From contig NZ_JACJPP010000007.1 in the NCBI RefSeq assembly GCF_014696135.1, positions 248,001 through 312,000 of the forward strand: DNA of 64,000 nt, given 5' to 3'. The stretch comes from Nodosilinea sp. FACHB-141. GTDB lineage: Bacteria; Cyanobacteriota; Cyanobacteriia; Phormidesmidales; Phormidesmidaceae. Positions within the stretch are counted from its first letter, which is position 1. Every line of letters begins with the position of its first letter. A program made the translations under genes and the position numbers. The notes under the pieces are model-generated. The model had not been told where the DNA came from. It saw nothing but the letters and a program-made list of their open reading frames with translations, and ran no database searches. Positions 35,328 through 43,582 of the stretch are shown piece after piece.

Positions 35328-36413
35328 ATGGCATCTAAAAACAACGCAGGTTCCGAAAAGCAAAAGGCCCTGACCATGGTGCTCAGCCAGATTGAGCGCA
35401 ACTTTGGCAAAGGGGCCATCATGCGCTTGGGAGAAGCCAGCCGCATGACGGTCGAAACCATCCCGACGGGAGCGCTAACGCTGGATTTGGCTCTAGGGGG
35501 CGGCCTGCCCAAGGGCCGAGTGATTGAAATCTATGGCCCAGAAAGCTCTGGTAAAACCACCGTCGCTCTTCATGCCCTGGCAGAGGTGCAAAAAAACGGC
35601 GGCGTAGCGGCTTTTGTAGACGCTGAGCATGCCCTCGACCCCGTCTATGCCAGGGCTTTGGGAGTCAATATTGACGAGCTATTAATCTCTCAGCCTGACA
35701 CGGGCGAAATGGGCTTGGAAATAGTCGATCAGCTGGTGCGCTCTGCCGCTGTCGATGTAGTGGTGGTTGACTCGGTAGCAGCCCTGGTGCCCCGCGCCGA
35801 AATCGAGGGTGAAATGGGCGATGCCCACGTGGGCTTGCAGGCCCGCCTGATGAGCCAGGCGCTACGCAAAATTACCGGCAGCATTGGCAAGTCGCAGTGC
35901 ACTGTGATCTTCTTGAACCAGCTGCGGCAGAAAATCGGCATCTCCTACGGCAACCCAGAGGTTACTACGGGTGGTAATGCGCTCAAATTCTACGCCTCAG
36001 TGCGCCTTGACATTCGCCGCATTCAGACCCTCAAAAAGGGCACCGAAGAGTACGGCATTCGCGCCAAGGTCAAGGTGGCTAAGAATAAGGTGGCGCCCCC
36101 CTTCCGCATTGCCGAATTTGACATTCTCTTTGGCCAGGGGATTTCGACCATGGGCTGCCTGGTCGATTTGGCCGAGCAAACCGGTGTGATTGTCCGCAAG
36201 GGGGCCTGGTATAGCTACGGTGGCGACAACGTCGGCCAGGGCCGCGACAACACAGTGCAGCGCTTGATCGAAGACGCCGACTTCGCCGCCAAGGTGGAGG
36301 CCGAGGTGCGTGAAAAGCTGGCCATCAACGGTGCCCCTGTCACGGTCGAAGAGCCCGAGGACGATACCGAAGCCCCTGATGACGCTGCTGAAGCCCTACT
36401 TGAGGATGAATAA
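35328..36413 (+). CDS. recA: Recombinase RecA
   Basis: A 361-residue RecA, the ATP-dependent strand-exchange protein of homologous recombination. Walker A is GPESSGKTT (70-78), followed by [32 protein letters not shown] with Walker B, and [12 protein letters not shown]. The L2 region and [23 protein letters not shown] are standard. The C-terminus is acidic ([21 protein letters not shown]). Length is normal and no intein is present. Regulation by LexA is not clear: LexA in several cyanobacteria does not control SOS genes, and no obvious box was seen. Confidence 0.98.
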   Translation: MASKNNAGSEKQKALTMVLSQIERNFGKGAIMRLGEASRMTVETIPTGALTLDLALGGGLPKGRVIEIYGPESSGKTTVALHALAEVQKNGGVAAFVDAEHALDPVYARALGVNIDELLISQPDTGEMGLEIVDQLVRSAAVDVVVVDSVAALVPRAEIEGEMGDAHVGLQARLMSQALRKITGSIGKSQCTVIFLNQLRQKIGISYGNPEVTTGGNALKFYASVRLDIRRIQTLKKGTEEYGIRAKVKVAKNKVAPPFRIAEFDILFGQGISTMGCLVDLAEQTGVIVRKGAWYSYGGDNVGQGRDNTVQRLIEDADFAAKVEAEVREKLAINGAPVTVEEPEDDTEAPDDAAEALLEDE

Positions 36414-36517
36414 AGCTGTGGCCAGCGGTGGTTGTTTAGCCACTGGCTCTCACTGAGGGTAGTGACGCTTGAGCACCGCTCGGGGGAGTATGGGGCTACG
36501 ATTACTACGTTTTCCCT

Positions 36518-37333
36518 ATGGATGCTCCCTCCAATCGCGCTAACTCGGGCACGGGCCTGGCTATTGCCACTGCGATCGCGATCGCAGCTGCGGTGGTGTT
36601 TAACACCCTCTTCAACCGCTTCCCGCCTGGGGGGCAAAACGTGGGTCAAATCGCCAACACGGTTTTGGAGGGGGTGCTGATCACTCCAGCCAACTACGCC
36701 TTTGCCATCTGGGGAATTATTTACCTGGGCTTATTTGCCTACGCGATCTATCAGTTTCACCCTGAGCGGCGACGGGAGCCTCAGCTTCAGCAAGTCAATA
36801 AGCTGCTAATTGTGGCCTGTGTGGTCCAGACGATCTGGATTGTGCTGTTTTCTCTCCAGCAGTTTGGCTGGTCCATTCTGGCCATGCTGGGCATTTTGGT
36901 TCCCCTGATTGGCATTTATCTGACGCTGAATATTGGTCTAGATGGTCAGCGACCAGCGTTGGGCCATCGTGTTTCTCGCCGCCGTCGCTGGATGGCGCAC
37001 ATTCCCTTTAGTCTCTATCTGGGTTGGATTGCGGTGGCCACCATCGTCAACGTGGCCTCAGCCCTCTACGCGTCAAGCTGGAGCGGTTGGGGCATTTCGT
37101 CGGTGACCTGGACGGTGGCCATGATTGTGGTGGCTGCCATTGTGGCCGAAGTGGTGATCTATCAGCGCGGCGACATCGCCTTTACCCTAGTGTTCGTCTG
37201 GGCGTTGGTAGCGATCGCCGTGCGCCAGAGCGATATTCCCGCCATTCGCTGGATGGCGCTGATCGCGGCGGGAGTGCTGGTGTTTTGGCTGGCTCTGGTA
37301 AAACGGGGCTGGCCGAAGCGATCACAGGAGTAG
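36518..37333 (+). CDS. TspO/MBR-related tryptophan-rich sensory-type membrane protein
   Basis: A 271-residue membrane protein with about eight hydrophobic helices. Motifs LITPANYAFAIWGIIYLGLFAYAIYQF and IPFSLYLGWIAVATIVNVA match TspO/MBR-related proteins, in which PxxYAFAIW-type residues line a ligand pocket. TspO itself is about 160 residues; this longer cyanobacterial variant has extra helices. TspO proteins bind porphyrins and modulate stress responses, but transport or sensing by the long form is unproven. It lies 104 bases after recA on the same strand. The first 15 residues are polar. Confidence 0.75.
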   Translation: MDAPSNRANSGTGLAIATAIAIAAAVVFNTLFNRFPPGGQNVGQIANTVLEGVLITPANYAFAIWGIIYLGLFAYAIYQFHPERRREPQLQQVNKLLIVACVVQTIWIVLFSLQQFGWSILAMLGILVPLIGIYLTLNIGLDGQRPALGHRVSRRRRWMAHIPFSLYLGWIAVATIVNVASALYASSWSGWGISSVTWTVAMIVVAAIVAEVVIYQRGDIAFTLVFVWALVAIAVRQSDIPAIRWMALIAAGVLVFWLALVKRGWPKRSQE

Positions 37334-37447
37334 CTAGCCGCCATCGCTAACGGAACCGCCTATTCCTCTAGGCTCAACCCGAAGTCAAACCCAGTGGAAT
37401 AATGGGAGGGTAGCGTTTTTCGCTACAGACCTTTTAACCGCCTTCCC

Positions 37448-39004
37448 ATGACCCCTGAATCCGACTCAATGCAGCCCTGGCTTTCGCTCAAGCGGCTTTT
37501 TCTGATAATTGTGACCGCCCTGGTGGGGCTGGTAGTGGTGCAATCGCTGCTGAGTAGCTGGAATGAACCCCAGGTGGCAAGCCAGCTCCAGCTGTATCAA
37601 ACCGACCTGCTACTAGAGGGCAGTGCCTGGAAGGGAGAGGGGTTGCCCGAAGATCAGTGGCCGGTAATCCGCGAGGGCCTGCTGGGCAAAGACCCTGTAG
37701 ACAACGCCAAAAAGCAGTATGAGGAGGTGCGGGAGGGAGCCGTTGAGGGCATGGATCGCTGGCGATCCCAAACTGCCCCCACCGATTCCCTCGCCGATGG
37801 CACTAACGCGGGCAAGCCCTTGGCCCGGCGACTGCAAAGCGCCTTTGACCAGCAGCAGGCGCTCATTCATCGCCTCGACCTGCGACTGGGCTTGATGGAT
37901 GCCTACCAGGGCCAGCCCGAGGCCGCCCTGAAGCGTTGGCAACAGGTGCGCGACAGCGACACCGCCCCTGCCCCGGTGGTGCGCACTGCTGATACCCTGA
38001 TTCGCCTCTGGCAAGACGGTGACGTGCTCCCCGAGGATGAGGCTTGGCTAGAGCAGGCGCTCAACGGCTGGTTTGAGTACCGCGCCCTCGACCAGCTCTA
38101 CGGGGCGGAAGGTCGAGAGGGCGATCGTACCCAGCTCCAAACCCAGGAGCAAGAGACCGCCCAGGCCAAATTGGTCAAACTGGCTCTGGTGGGCGCATTG
38201 CCGACCTTCGGGGCGATTGTAGGCATCGGGCTGATCATTTGGCTGGTGGCCCAGCGAGTGCTGCGGGGCAGCCAGTCGGTGCTGCGCCAAAACGCCGACC
38301 GTGGCTGGGAAATTCCCTGGACGGGCGAAATTGTTTGGCAGGTGCTGATCGTCGGCTTTTTCTTTGTCGGTCAGATCTTGCTGCCGTTGGTATTGGGCGG
38401 GTTGGGCTTTAGCAGCGGCAGCCTCAGCAGCCGAGGGCGGGCAATTTTTTCACTGGTCTACTACCTGCTGATGGCGGCGGGATCTTTGGCGGTGCTGTGG
38501 TGGTCGATTCGCTCCTACCGACCGGTGCCGAAGGAGATGTTTAGCCTGAAGCCCTCGGGAACTGGGCTGCTGTGGGGGCTGGGGGGCTATTTTGTGGCCG
38601 TGCCGCTAATGTTTGGGGTGGCGCTGCTCAACCAGCAGATCTGGCAGGGGCAGGGAGGCAGCAATCCGCTGCTGCAAACGGTGCTCGAAGAGCAGGACGG
38701 CGTGGCGCTGCTGGTGTTCTTTTTGACGGCGGCGATCGCCGCGCCCCTCTTTGAAGAATTTCTGTTTCGCGGCTTTTTGCTGCCCTCGCTGACTCGCTAT
38801 ATGTCGGTGGGCTGGGCGATCGCCCTCAGCGCCCTAATCTTTGCCGCCGCTCACCTGAGCCTGTCGGAGGTGCTGCCTCTAACTCTGCTAGGGGCGATTC
38901 TGGGGTTTGTGTATACGCGATCGCGCACCCTGATCTCACCCATGGTGCTGCACAGCGCTTGGAACAGCGCCACCATGTTGGGTTTGTTTATTCTCGGCGG
39001 GTAG
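37448..39004 (+). CDS. CPBP-family intramembrane metalloprotease
   Basis: A 518-residue membrane protein. Residues 1-240 contain one N-terminal helix (about 14-36) and a helical, Gln/Ala-rich extracytoplasmic domain. Residues 245-515 carry about eight helices including the CPBP/Abi core: EEFLFRGFLLPSL near residue 435 (glutamates and arginine of motif 1), AAHLSLSEVLPL (motif 2 histidine) and HSAWNSATM (motif 3). CPBP proteins are Rce1-like glutamate/metal proteases in membranes; in bacteria they act in bacteriocin immunity or protein maturation. The large N-terminal domain is commonly seen in cyanobacterial members. A strong hairpin follows. Confidence 0.9.
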   Translation: MTPESDSMQPWLSLKRLFLIIVTALVGLVVVQSLLSSWNEPQVASQLQLYQTDLLLEGSAWKGEGLPEDQWPVIREGLLGKDPVDNAKKQYEEVREGAVEGMDRWRSQTAPTDSLADGTNAGKPLARRLQSAFDQQQALIHRLDLRLGLMDAYQGQPEAALKRWQQVRDSDTAPAPVVRTADTLIRLWQDGDVLPEDEAWLEQALNGWFEYRALDQLYGAEGREGDRTQLQTQEQETAQAKLVKLALVGALPTFGAIVGIGLIIWLVAQRVLRGSQSVLRQNADRGWEIPWTGEIVWQVLIVGFFFVGQILLPLVLGGLGFSSGSLSSRGRAIFSLVYYLLMAAGSLAVLWWSIRSYRPVPKEMFSLKPSGTGLLWGLGGYFVAVPLMFGVALLNQQIWQGQGGSNPLLQTVLEEQDGVALLVFFLTAAIAAPLFEEFLFRGFLLPSLTRYMSVGWAIALSALIFAAAHLSLSEVLPLTLLGAILGFVYTRSRTLISPMVLHSAWNSATMLGLFILGG

Positions 39005-39027
39005 CGGCAGGATTTTAGCAGTTAGGC

Positions 39028-39072
39028 AACCCTTGTAGGTGCACCCTCTCAGAGGATGCACCTACAAGGGTT
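39028..39072. terminator. Long hairpin between the CPBP gene and the toxin-antitoxin operon
   Basis: Sixteen-base perfect arms starting AACCCTTGTAGGTGCA enclose a smaller CCTC-TCA-GAGG hairpin with one mismatch between them. The GTAGG-type palindrome resembles the repeat at 936-964, so it may be both terminator and dispersed repeat. Confidence 0.65.
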
Positions 39073-39129
39073 CGGTCTTCAGAGCATAATAAGTAATATG
39101 TTTTCTCACACTTAACCTGTGCATAGACC

Positions 39130-39384
39130 ATGGGTACCTCATCAAACAAGCGTCGAGTTTCAGTCACCATTGATGCCGACTTGTTGGAAGCGATCGATCA
39201 AGTCTCTGACAATCGCTCAGCGGTGATCGAAGAAGCCTTGCGATTCTGGCATGTTCAAAAAATCAACGAGAAATTGCAGCAGTATTATCAAACCCAAAGC
39301 CAATCTGACCTAGATCACGAAGGGCAGTGGGCCGATTTTGCTTACCACCAGCTTGACGAAGCTCTAGATCATGAAGGGCTTTAG
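39130..39384 (+). CDS. Ribbon-helix-helix antitoxin of a MazF-type pair
   Basis: An 84-residue DNA-binding antitoxin. The N-terminal KRRVSVTIDADLLEAIDQVS followed by NRSAVIEEALRFW is a ribbon-helix-helix fold of the CopG/MazE-like type. The acidic C-terminal half (QSDLDHEGQWADFAYHQL, then DEALDHEG) would wrap around and inhibit the toxin. The toxin ATG starts three bases after this stop codon. Such antitoxins usually autoregulate the operon; the hairpin at 39028-39072 lies just upstream of the promoter region. Confidence 0.88.
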   Translation: MGTSSNKRRVSVTIDADLLEAIDQVSDNRSAVIEEALRFWHVQKINEKLQQYYQTQSQSDLDHEGQWADFAYHQLDEALDHEGL

Positions 39385-39387
39385 GCG

Positions 39388-39762
39388 ATGGCTGAGCCTT
39401 ACCCCTTGCAAGGTCAAATTTATCTAATTAAAGCAATCCGTAGCCTGGGCGATACAAAAAAGCGGCCAGCGGTGGTGGTCTCAATCAATGTGCGCAACGA
39501 GCTGAGTCAAACCGTGTTGGTAGTACCTTTCACCAGCGATACTCGCAGCGGCGAAACACCCACCCGCATCTTGCTTACAGCCGGTGAAGGAGGGTTAGAA
39601 ACAGACTCTCTGGCCACCTGCGACCATGTGCTTGCCGTCCGCAAAACCTATTTAGAGCAAGGCCCCTACGGCAGCATCAACCCCCTGTCGCTGCGGCGTA
39701 TCCAGCAGGGAATTCAAATTGCCATTGGCATCTATCCTGTCGGCGCTATCATGGCCCCATGA
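39388..39762 (+). CDS. MazF/PemK-family toxin (mRNA interferase)
   Basis: A 124-residue toxin of the MazF/PemK/Kid family, which cleaves RNA at short sequences. The typical core is present: QGQIYLIKAI with KKRPAVVVSINV in place of the standard RPxxVVS strand, then TVLVVPFTSDTR, and DSLATCDHVLAVRKTYLEQG with the T-x-D-x-(I/V) pattern. Target sequence cannot be predicted. The stop codon overlaps the sbcD ATG by four bases (ATGA), so translation of SbcD may be coupled to the toxin gene, which is unusual for a toxin-antitoxin unit. Confidence 0.9.
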   Translation: MAEPYPLQGQIYLIKAIRSLGDTKKRPAVVVSINVRNELSQTVLVVPFTSDTRSGETPTRILLTAGEGGLETDSLATCDHVLAVRKTYLEQGPYGSINPLSLRRIQQGIQIAIGIYPVGAIMAP

Positions 39763-41069
39763 TCACCCTTCTCCACCTCTCCGACATCCACATGGGTAGC
39801 GGGTTTGCCCACGGTCGCCTCAACCCCGAAACCGGCCTCAACACCCGCCTAGAAGACTTCATTGCCGCTCTTACCCGCTGCATCGATCGCGCCTTAGCCG
39901 AGCCGGTCGATTTGGTGCTGTTTGGCGGCGATGCCTTTCCCGATGCCACGCCGCCGCCGCTAGTGCAGCAGGCCCTGGCCCGCCAGTTTTGTCGGCTGTC
40001 GGCGGCAGGCATCCCCACCGTGCTGCTGGTGGGCAACCATGACCAGCATGCCCAGGGCCTAGGCGGAGCCAGCCTGTCGATCTACAGAACCCTGGGTGTG
40101 CCGGATGTGGTGGTGGGCGATCGCCTCGAAACCCACCGCATCGACACTCGCAACGGCCCGGTGCAGGTGGTCACTCTGCCTTGGCTGACCAAATCGACCC
40201 TGCTGACCCGCCCCGAAACCGAGGGCTTCTCTATGGCCCAGGTCAACGAGCTACTGCTCGATCGCCTGCGGGTAGCCCTAGAGGGCGAAATTCGCCGCCT
40301 CGACCCCGATATTCCCGCTGTTTTGCTGGCCCACGCCATGGTCGATACCGCCACCTACGGGGCCGAGCGATTTTTGGCCACCGGGCGGGGCTTTAATATT
40401 CCCATGGCAATGCTGGCCCGCCCCTGCTTTGACTATGTGGCCCTGGGCCATGTGCATCGCTACCAGGTGCTTTGCGAACAGCCGCTAATGATTTACCCCG
40501 GCAGCATTGAGCGGGTTGACTTCAGCGAAGAAGCCGAAGAAAAAGGCTATTTATTGGTTCAGGTGAGTAAGGAAAACACCCAGGCCAAGTTTTGTCCCCT
40601 GCCCGTGCGCCCCTTCAAAACCATTCAGGTCAACCTCACCGAGGCCGAGCATCCCCAGGCTCGGCTGGAGCGGGCGATCGCCAAAGCGGACATCACCAAT
40701 GCCGTCGTGCGCTGCCTCTACACCCTGCGAACCGACCAGGTTGACCAAGTCGACCAGTCTGCCCTAGAGACTATTCTGGCCAACGCCCACACCTACACCC
40801 TACAACCCGAGCTGAAGGCCCAAACCAACCGCAGCCGCCTGCCCGAACTAGGCACCGACAGCGCCCTTGACCCGTTATCAGCCCTAGGTACCTACCTGGC
40901 CAACCGCGACGACCTCAGCGACCTAGCCGAGGCCATGATGTCTGCCGCCGCTGCCTTAATAGCCGACGAAACTGAGGTTGACCTGCCCCCTGAGCCCGCC
41001 GACATAGACCTAGATGATTTGGATAGCCTAGTGCTTGAAGAAACCGCCCAGCAGCTGCGACTGCTCTAG
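39759..41069 (+). CDS. sbcD: SbcCD nuclease subunit D (Mre11-like exonuclease)
   Basis: A 436-residue metallophosphoesterase of the SbcD/Mre11 type. Phosphoesterase motifs are in order: LSDIHMG (7-13), LVLFGGDAFPD near 50-60, LLVGNHDQHAQG near 88-99, LLAHAMVD near 190, and ALGHVHRYQ near 228-236, with IYPGSIERVDFSE following. SbcD with SbcC resects hairpins and DNA ends, helping maintain palindromic DNA. sbcC is not adjacent; the next gene is a cation transporter. The C-terminal 130 residues include an Asp/Leu-rich tail. Translation begins inside the last codons of the MazF gene. Confidence 0.93.
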   Translation: MITLLHLSDIHMGSGFAHGRLNPETGLNTRLEDFIAALTRCIDRALAEPVDLVLFGGDAFPDATPPPLVQQALARQFCRLSAAGIPTVLLVGNHDQHAQGLGGASLSIYRTLGVPDVVVGDRLETHRIDTRNGPVQVVTLPWLTKSTLLTRPETEGFSMAQVNELLLDRLRVALEGEIRRLDPDIPAVLLAHAMVDTATYGAERFLATGRGFNIPMAMLARPCFDYVALGHVHRYQVLCEQPLMIYPGSIERVDFSEEAEEKGYLLVQVSKENTQAKFCPLPVRPFKTIQVNLTEAEHPQARLERAIAKADITNAVVRCLYTLRTDQVDQVDQSALETILANAHTYTLQPELKAQTNRSRLPELGTDSALDPLSALGTYLANRDDLSDLAEAMMSAAAALIADETEVDLPPEPADIDLDDLDSLVLEETAQQLRLL

Positions 41070-41151
41070 CTATCGTCTTAACCGGCTGTAGAACCGCCCC
41101 TTGCAGTACCATTGAGCCCAGACCTTGAGCCTAGTGGAATTCTGTCTGCCC

Positions 41152-42117
41152 ATGAACGAGGGCGAGTACCAACGCCGCATTAGCTACCGCTTGTTGCTGA
41201 CGACCCTGTGGGCAACCCTGCTGCTGCTGGCGGTGCAAGCCATTGGTGGGTGGGCCAGCCAGTCGTTGACCCTGTTGGCCGAGTCGCTGCACACCCTGGT
41301 AGATGGGTTCAGCACCGTGCTCAGCCTGGTGGCAGTGACTTCGCCCCAGCGGCAGATGGGCCGTGAGGTGTGGGGTCATGGGCGCGCTGAGGTGGCAGGC
41401 ACCCTAATCTTGTGCGCTTTTTTGGGGTTTACCGGGGTTAGTTTGCTGCTGATTGCCCTACGTCAGTTGCTTAGCGGCCTCACTGGAGGGGCAACCCCAT
41501 TTCCCGTAGCGATTGACTCAGCTGTGCTGCGGTTTACGGCGGCGATGGTGATTCTCAATGTGGCCCTGGGCATCTACGCCAGCTATCAGGCCCGCAGCCT
41601 CAGTAGCCAAGCCCTCAAGCTCAACACGCGCCACTTTTTAGCCGATGCCTGGCTGAGCATTGTCATGGTCGGGGTGCTGTTGGCGATCTGGCAGGGCCAG
41701 CGATGGCTTGACCCGCTCTTTGCCCTGGTGCTGCTGCCCCTAGTGGGCCGCAGCCTGTGGCGAGTGCTGAATGAACAGCTGCCGATGCTGCTGCGCCCGA
41801 CGGCGATCGCCCCCGAGGCCATCTCCCACATTGCCACCCAGGTAGAGGGTGTAACTCGCTGTACCCGCATTCGCTCGCGGGGCATGGTGGGTCGCCAGGT
41901 ATGGATTGAGATTCATCTGGTGCTGCACCCCGAATTTGTGGAATCGGCAGAAATTATCGGCGAACAGATCGATGCCCAGCTTCGCCACCGCTATGGCCCC
42001 CTCCGTACCCAAGTCTGGGTCGAATCTGCCCGTCCCTACCAGGACGCATTTATGGAGCCAGGCATGCCAAATTACTTACCGCCCTCGTCAAACGGTGGCG
42101 GTAGTGACTGGGGTTAG
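41152..42117 (+). CDS. Cation diffusion facilitator (CDF) family transporter
   Basis: A 321-residue CDF antiporter with six membrane helices and a cytoplasmic C-terminal domain. Helix 2 carries LTLLAESLHTLVDGFSTVLS with the metal-binding histidine and aspartate, and helix 5 carries NTRHFLADAWLSIVMVG. The C-terminal ferredoxin-like fold runs from about 210 to 300 (THIATQVEGVT-type helix to LVLHPEFV). Such proteins export Zn, Co, Fe or Mn; the HxxxD pair in helix 2 plus HxxxD in helix 5 fits divalent transition metals but does not fix the ion. ATG at 41152 is preferred over the upstream in-frame TTG at 41125. Confidence 0.92.
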   Translation: MNEGEYQRRISYRLLLTTLWATLLLLAVQAIGGWASQSLTLLAESLHTLVDGFSTVLSLVAVTSPQRQMGREVWGHGRAEVAGTLILCAFLGFTGVSLLLIALRQLLSGLTGGATPFPVAIDSAVLRFTAAMVILNVALGIYASYQARSLSSQALKLNTRHFLADAWLSIVMVGVLLAIWQGQRWLDPLFALVLLPLVGRSLWRVLNEQLPMLLRPTAIAPEAISHIATQVEGVTRCTRIRSRGMVGRQVWIEIHLVLHPEFVESAEIIGEQIDAQLRHRYGPLRTQVWVESARPYQDAFMEPGMPNYLPPSSNGGGSDWG

Positions 42118-42230
42118 AAGGTTTTAGATTAGCGATTTTTAGTTTTTGGTCAGATCGGCCCGACTTAATCAATGAACTAACCGGCTAACCCATCGCAAAT
42201 CGATCACCTAAAGCCAAAATTCTCTTGCGC

Positions 42231-42857
42231 CTACAGGCCCGGATTTGGCCCACTCTGCATTGGCCCCAGGTAACGGGTCAGGTAGGGCGAAAACACCTCA
42301 TAAATCAGCGTCAACGGCTTGCCCCGATGCCAAAACAGGTAGTGTCGGCCCCAGAACGGCCCAGCCTGACCAAAGGCTTCTTCCAGCGCTGGCGAATCGC
42401 CGTAGTAGAGGCCCTGAATGTCGCGGTAAAGCTCGGTGCGCAAGCGGGCTAGGCTAGCCCAGATGGGCAATGATTTGTTTTGCAGGTACTCATCGACATG
42501 GCTGGCCTCCCACCAAGAGGCGGCGTAGGCTAGCCGCTGGCCCGAGGCGGTGCGCAGCCACACCTGGCGACGCAGACGGGGGCCAGGCACCACGCGAATG
42601 ATGTCTGGGGCACCGTCGAGATCCATGCCCACCGGGGTCATATCGATGACATCGACCTCGGTGCGATCGCGCGTCAACAGCTGCAAATGGCGAGTGGGCG
42701 AACCATCTCCCAAGAGTAAAATTTGCCAAGCGGGAGCAAGCTGGTCGTGGGGCAGACCTTTTTGCACAGTGGGCTGCCCGGCCTGCCAGCGGGGGGCAAG
42801 GGCGTGCCAGTCGCTGGGCACCGCCGGGTCAATGATGGGCTGTAGGGCAGAGGCCAA
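42231..42857 (-). CDS. Chorismate lyase (chorismate-pyruvate lyase)
   Basis: A 208-residue cyanobacterial-type chorismate lyase (DUF98), forming 4-hydroxybenzoate from chorismate. In cyanobacteria this is the head-group precursor of plastoquinone-9. The conserved stretch RRQVWLRTASGQRLAYAAS and the C-terminal GRHYLFWHRGKPLTLIYEVF with an active-site glutamate match the family. It is divergent from the AtzF-C-like gene with a short promoter region. The only plausible start is TTG at 42857, because an in-frame TGA lies five codons upstream; a weak start would fit low expression. Confidence 0.85.
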   Translation of the reverse strand: MASALQPIIDPAVPSDWHALAPRWQAGQPTVQKGLPHDQLAPAWQILLLGDGSPTRHLQLLTRDRTEVDVIDMTPVGMDLDGAPDIIRVVPGPRLRRQVWLRTASGQRLAYAASWWEASHVDEYLQNKSLPIWASLARLRTELYRDIQGLYYGDSPALEEAFGQAGPFWGRHYLFWHRGKPLTLIYEVFSPYLTRYLGPMQSGPNPGL

Positions 42858-42992
42858 GGGTGTTACAAAAATTCATGTGTTAGTTCTATGCTATCGCGAC
42901 AGCCCAACCCTTTCCAGCCGAATCTGAAGAATCGGCGCAAGCTACAGTGGGTCAGTTCAACACGATGTTCACTATTGGGGGAGTGCGCCACC

Positions 42993-43412
42993 ATGGCGGA
43001 GGGAATCAAACTAGCGGTCAACGGTACTTTAATGCGGGGTTTGGCGCTGAACCCCAACCTGCTCAATGCCGGGGCCGAGTTTCTCTACGAAGCGGCCACT
43101 ACTCCCTACTACCGCCTGTGGTCCATCGACGATGTTCACCCGGCTATGGTGCGGGTCAGTCAGGGGGGGATCGCCGTAGCGCTAGAGGTGTGGCAGGTGC
43201 CCCCCGATGGGTTGGTGCAGGTGCTGCTGCAAGAGCCGCCGGGGCTGAGCATTGGCAAAGTGCCTCTATCTACCGGCGAAACGGTGCTGGGCGTGCTGGG
43301 TGAACCCGTGCTGTGTGAAGGCCAGCGCGAGATTTCGACCTACGGCGGCTGGCGATCGTACTGTGCCGCACTAGAGCGAGAGGCAGTGCCCCATTCAAAG
43401 CTGTCTCAGTAG
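42993..43412 (+). CDS. Allophanate hydrolase C-terminal domain-like protein (gamma-glutamylcyclotransferase fold)
   Basis: A 139-residue protein matching the C-terminal domain of allophanate hydrolase (AtzF-type), a fold related to gamma-glutamylcyclotransferase: LAVNGTLMRGLALNPNLL at the start, TPYYRLWSIDDVHPAMVRV, GGIAVALEVWQVP, and GETVLGVLGEPVLCEGQREI. In allophanate hydrolase this domain decarboxylates N-carboxycarbamate. Here it stands alone without the amidase domain. ATG at 42993 (MAEGIKLAV) is chosen over the frame opening at 42888, whose first 35 residues show no family resemblance. A long palindrome follows the stop. Confidence 0.82.
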   Translation: MAEGIKLAVNGTLMRGLALNPNLLNAGAEFLYEAATTPYYRLWSIDDVHPAMVRVSQGGIAVALEVWQVPPDGLVQVLLQEPPGLSIGKVPLSTGETVLGVLGEPVLCEGQREISTYGGWRSYCAALEREAVPHSKLSQ

Positions 43413-43483
43413 AGTGAACGGCTTTATTCTGAAAATACACGCCAAGTCAGGGAAAAATTTTGCTGATCTAACGTGCAACTGCA

Positions 43484-43533
43484 AGTTAATAGGCTAGCAG
43501 GATTCAACGTTGAATCCTGCTAGCCTATTAACT
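43484..43533. terminator. Perfect 50-base palindrome between convergent genes
   Basis: Every base from 43484 to 43533 pairs with its mirror partner about the centre AACG|TT within CAACGTTG, giving 25-base arms and no unpaired loop in the duplex. It would form a strong hairpin in either transcript and sits between the AtzF-C-like gene and the protease gene. There is no T-run. Confidence 0.7.
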
Positions 43534-43582
43534 CAATGCTCACATTCAGCTTAGTCCCCGAGCTTGGGATTCGATTTGAACC

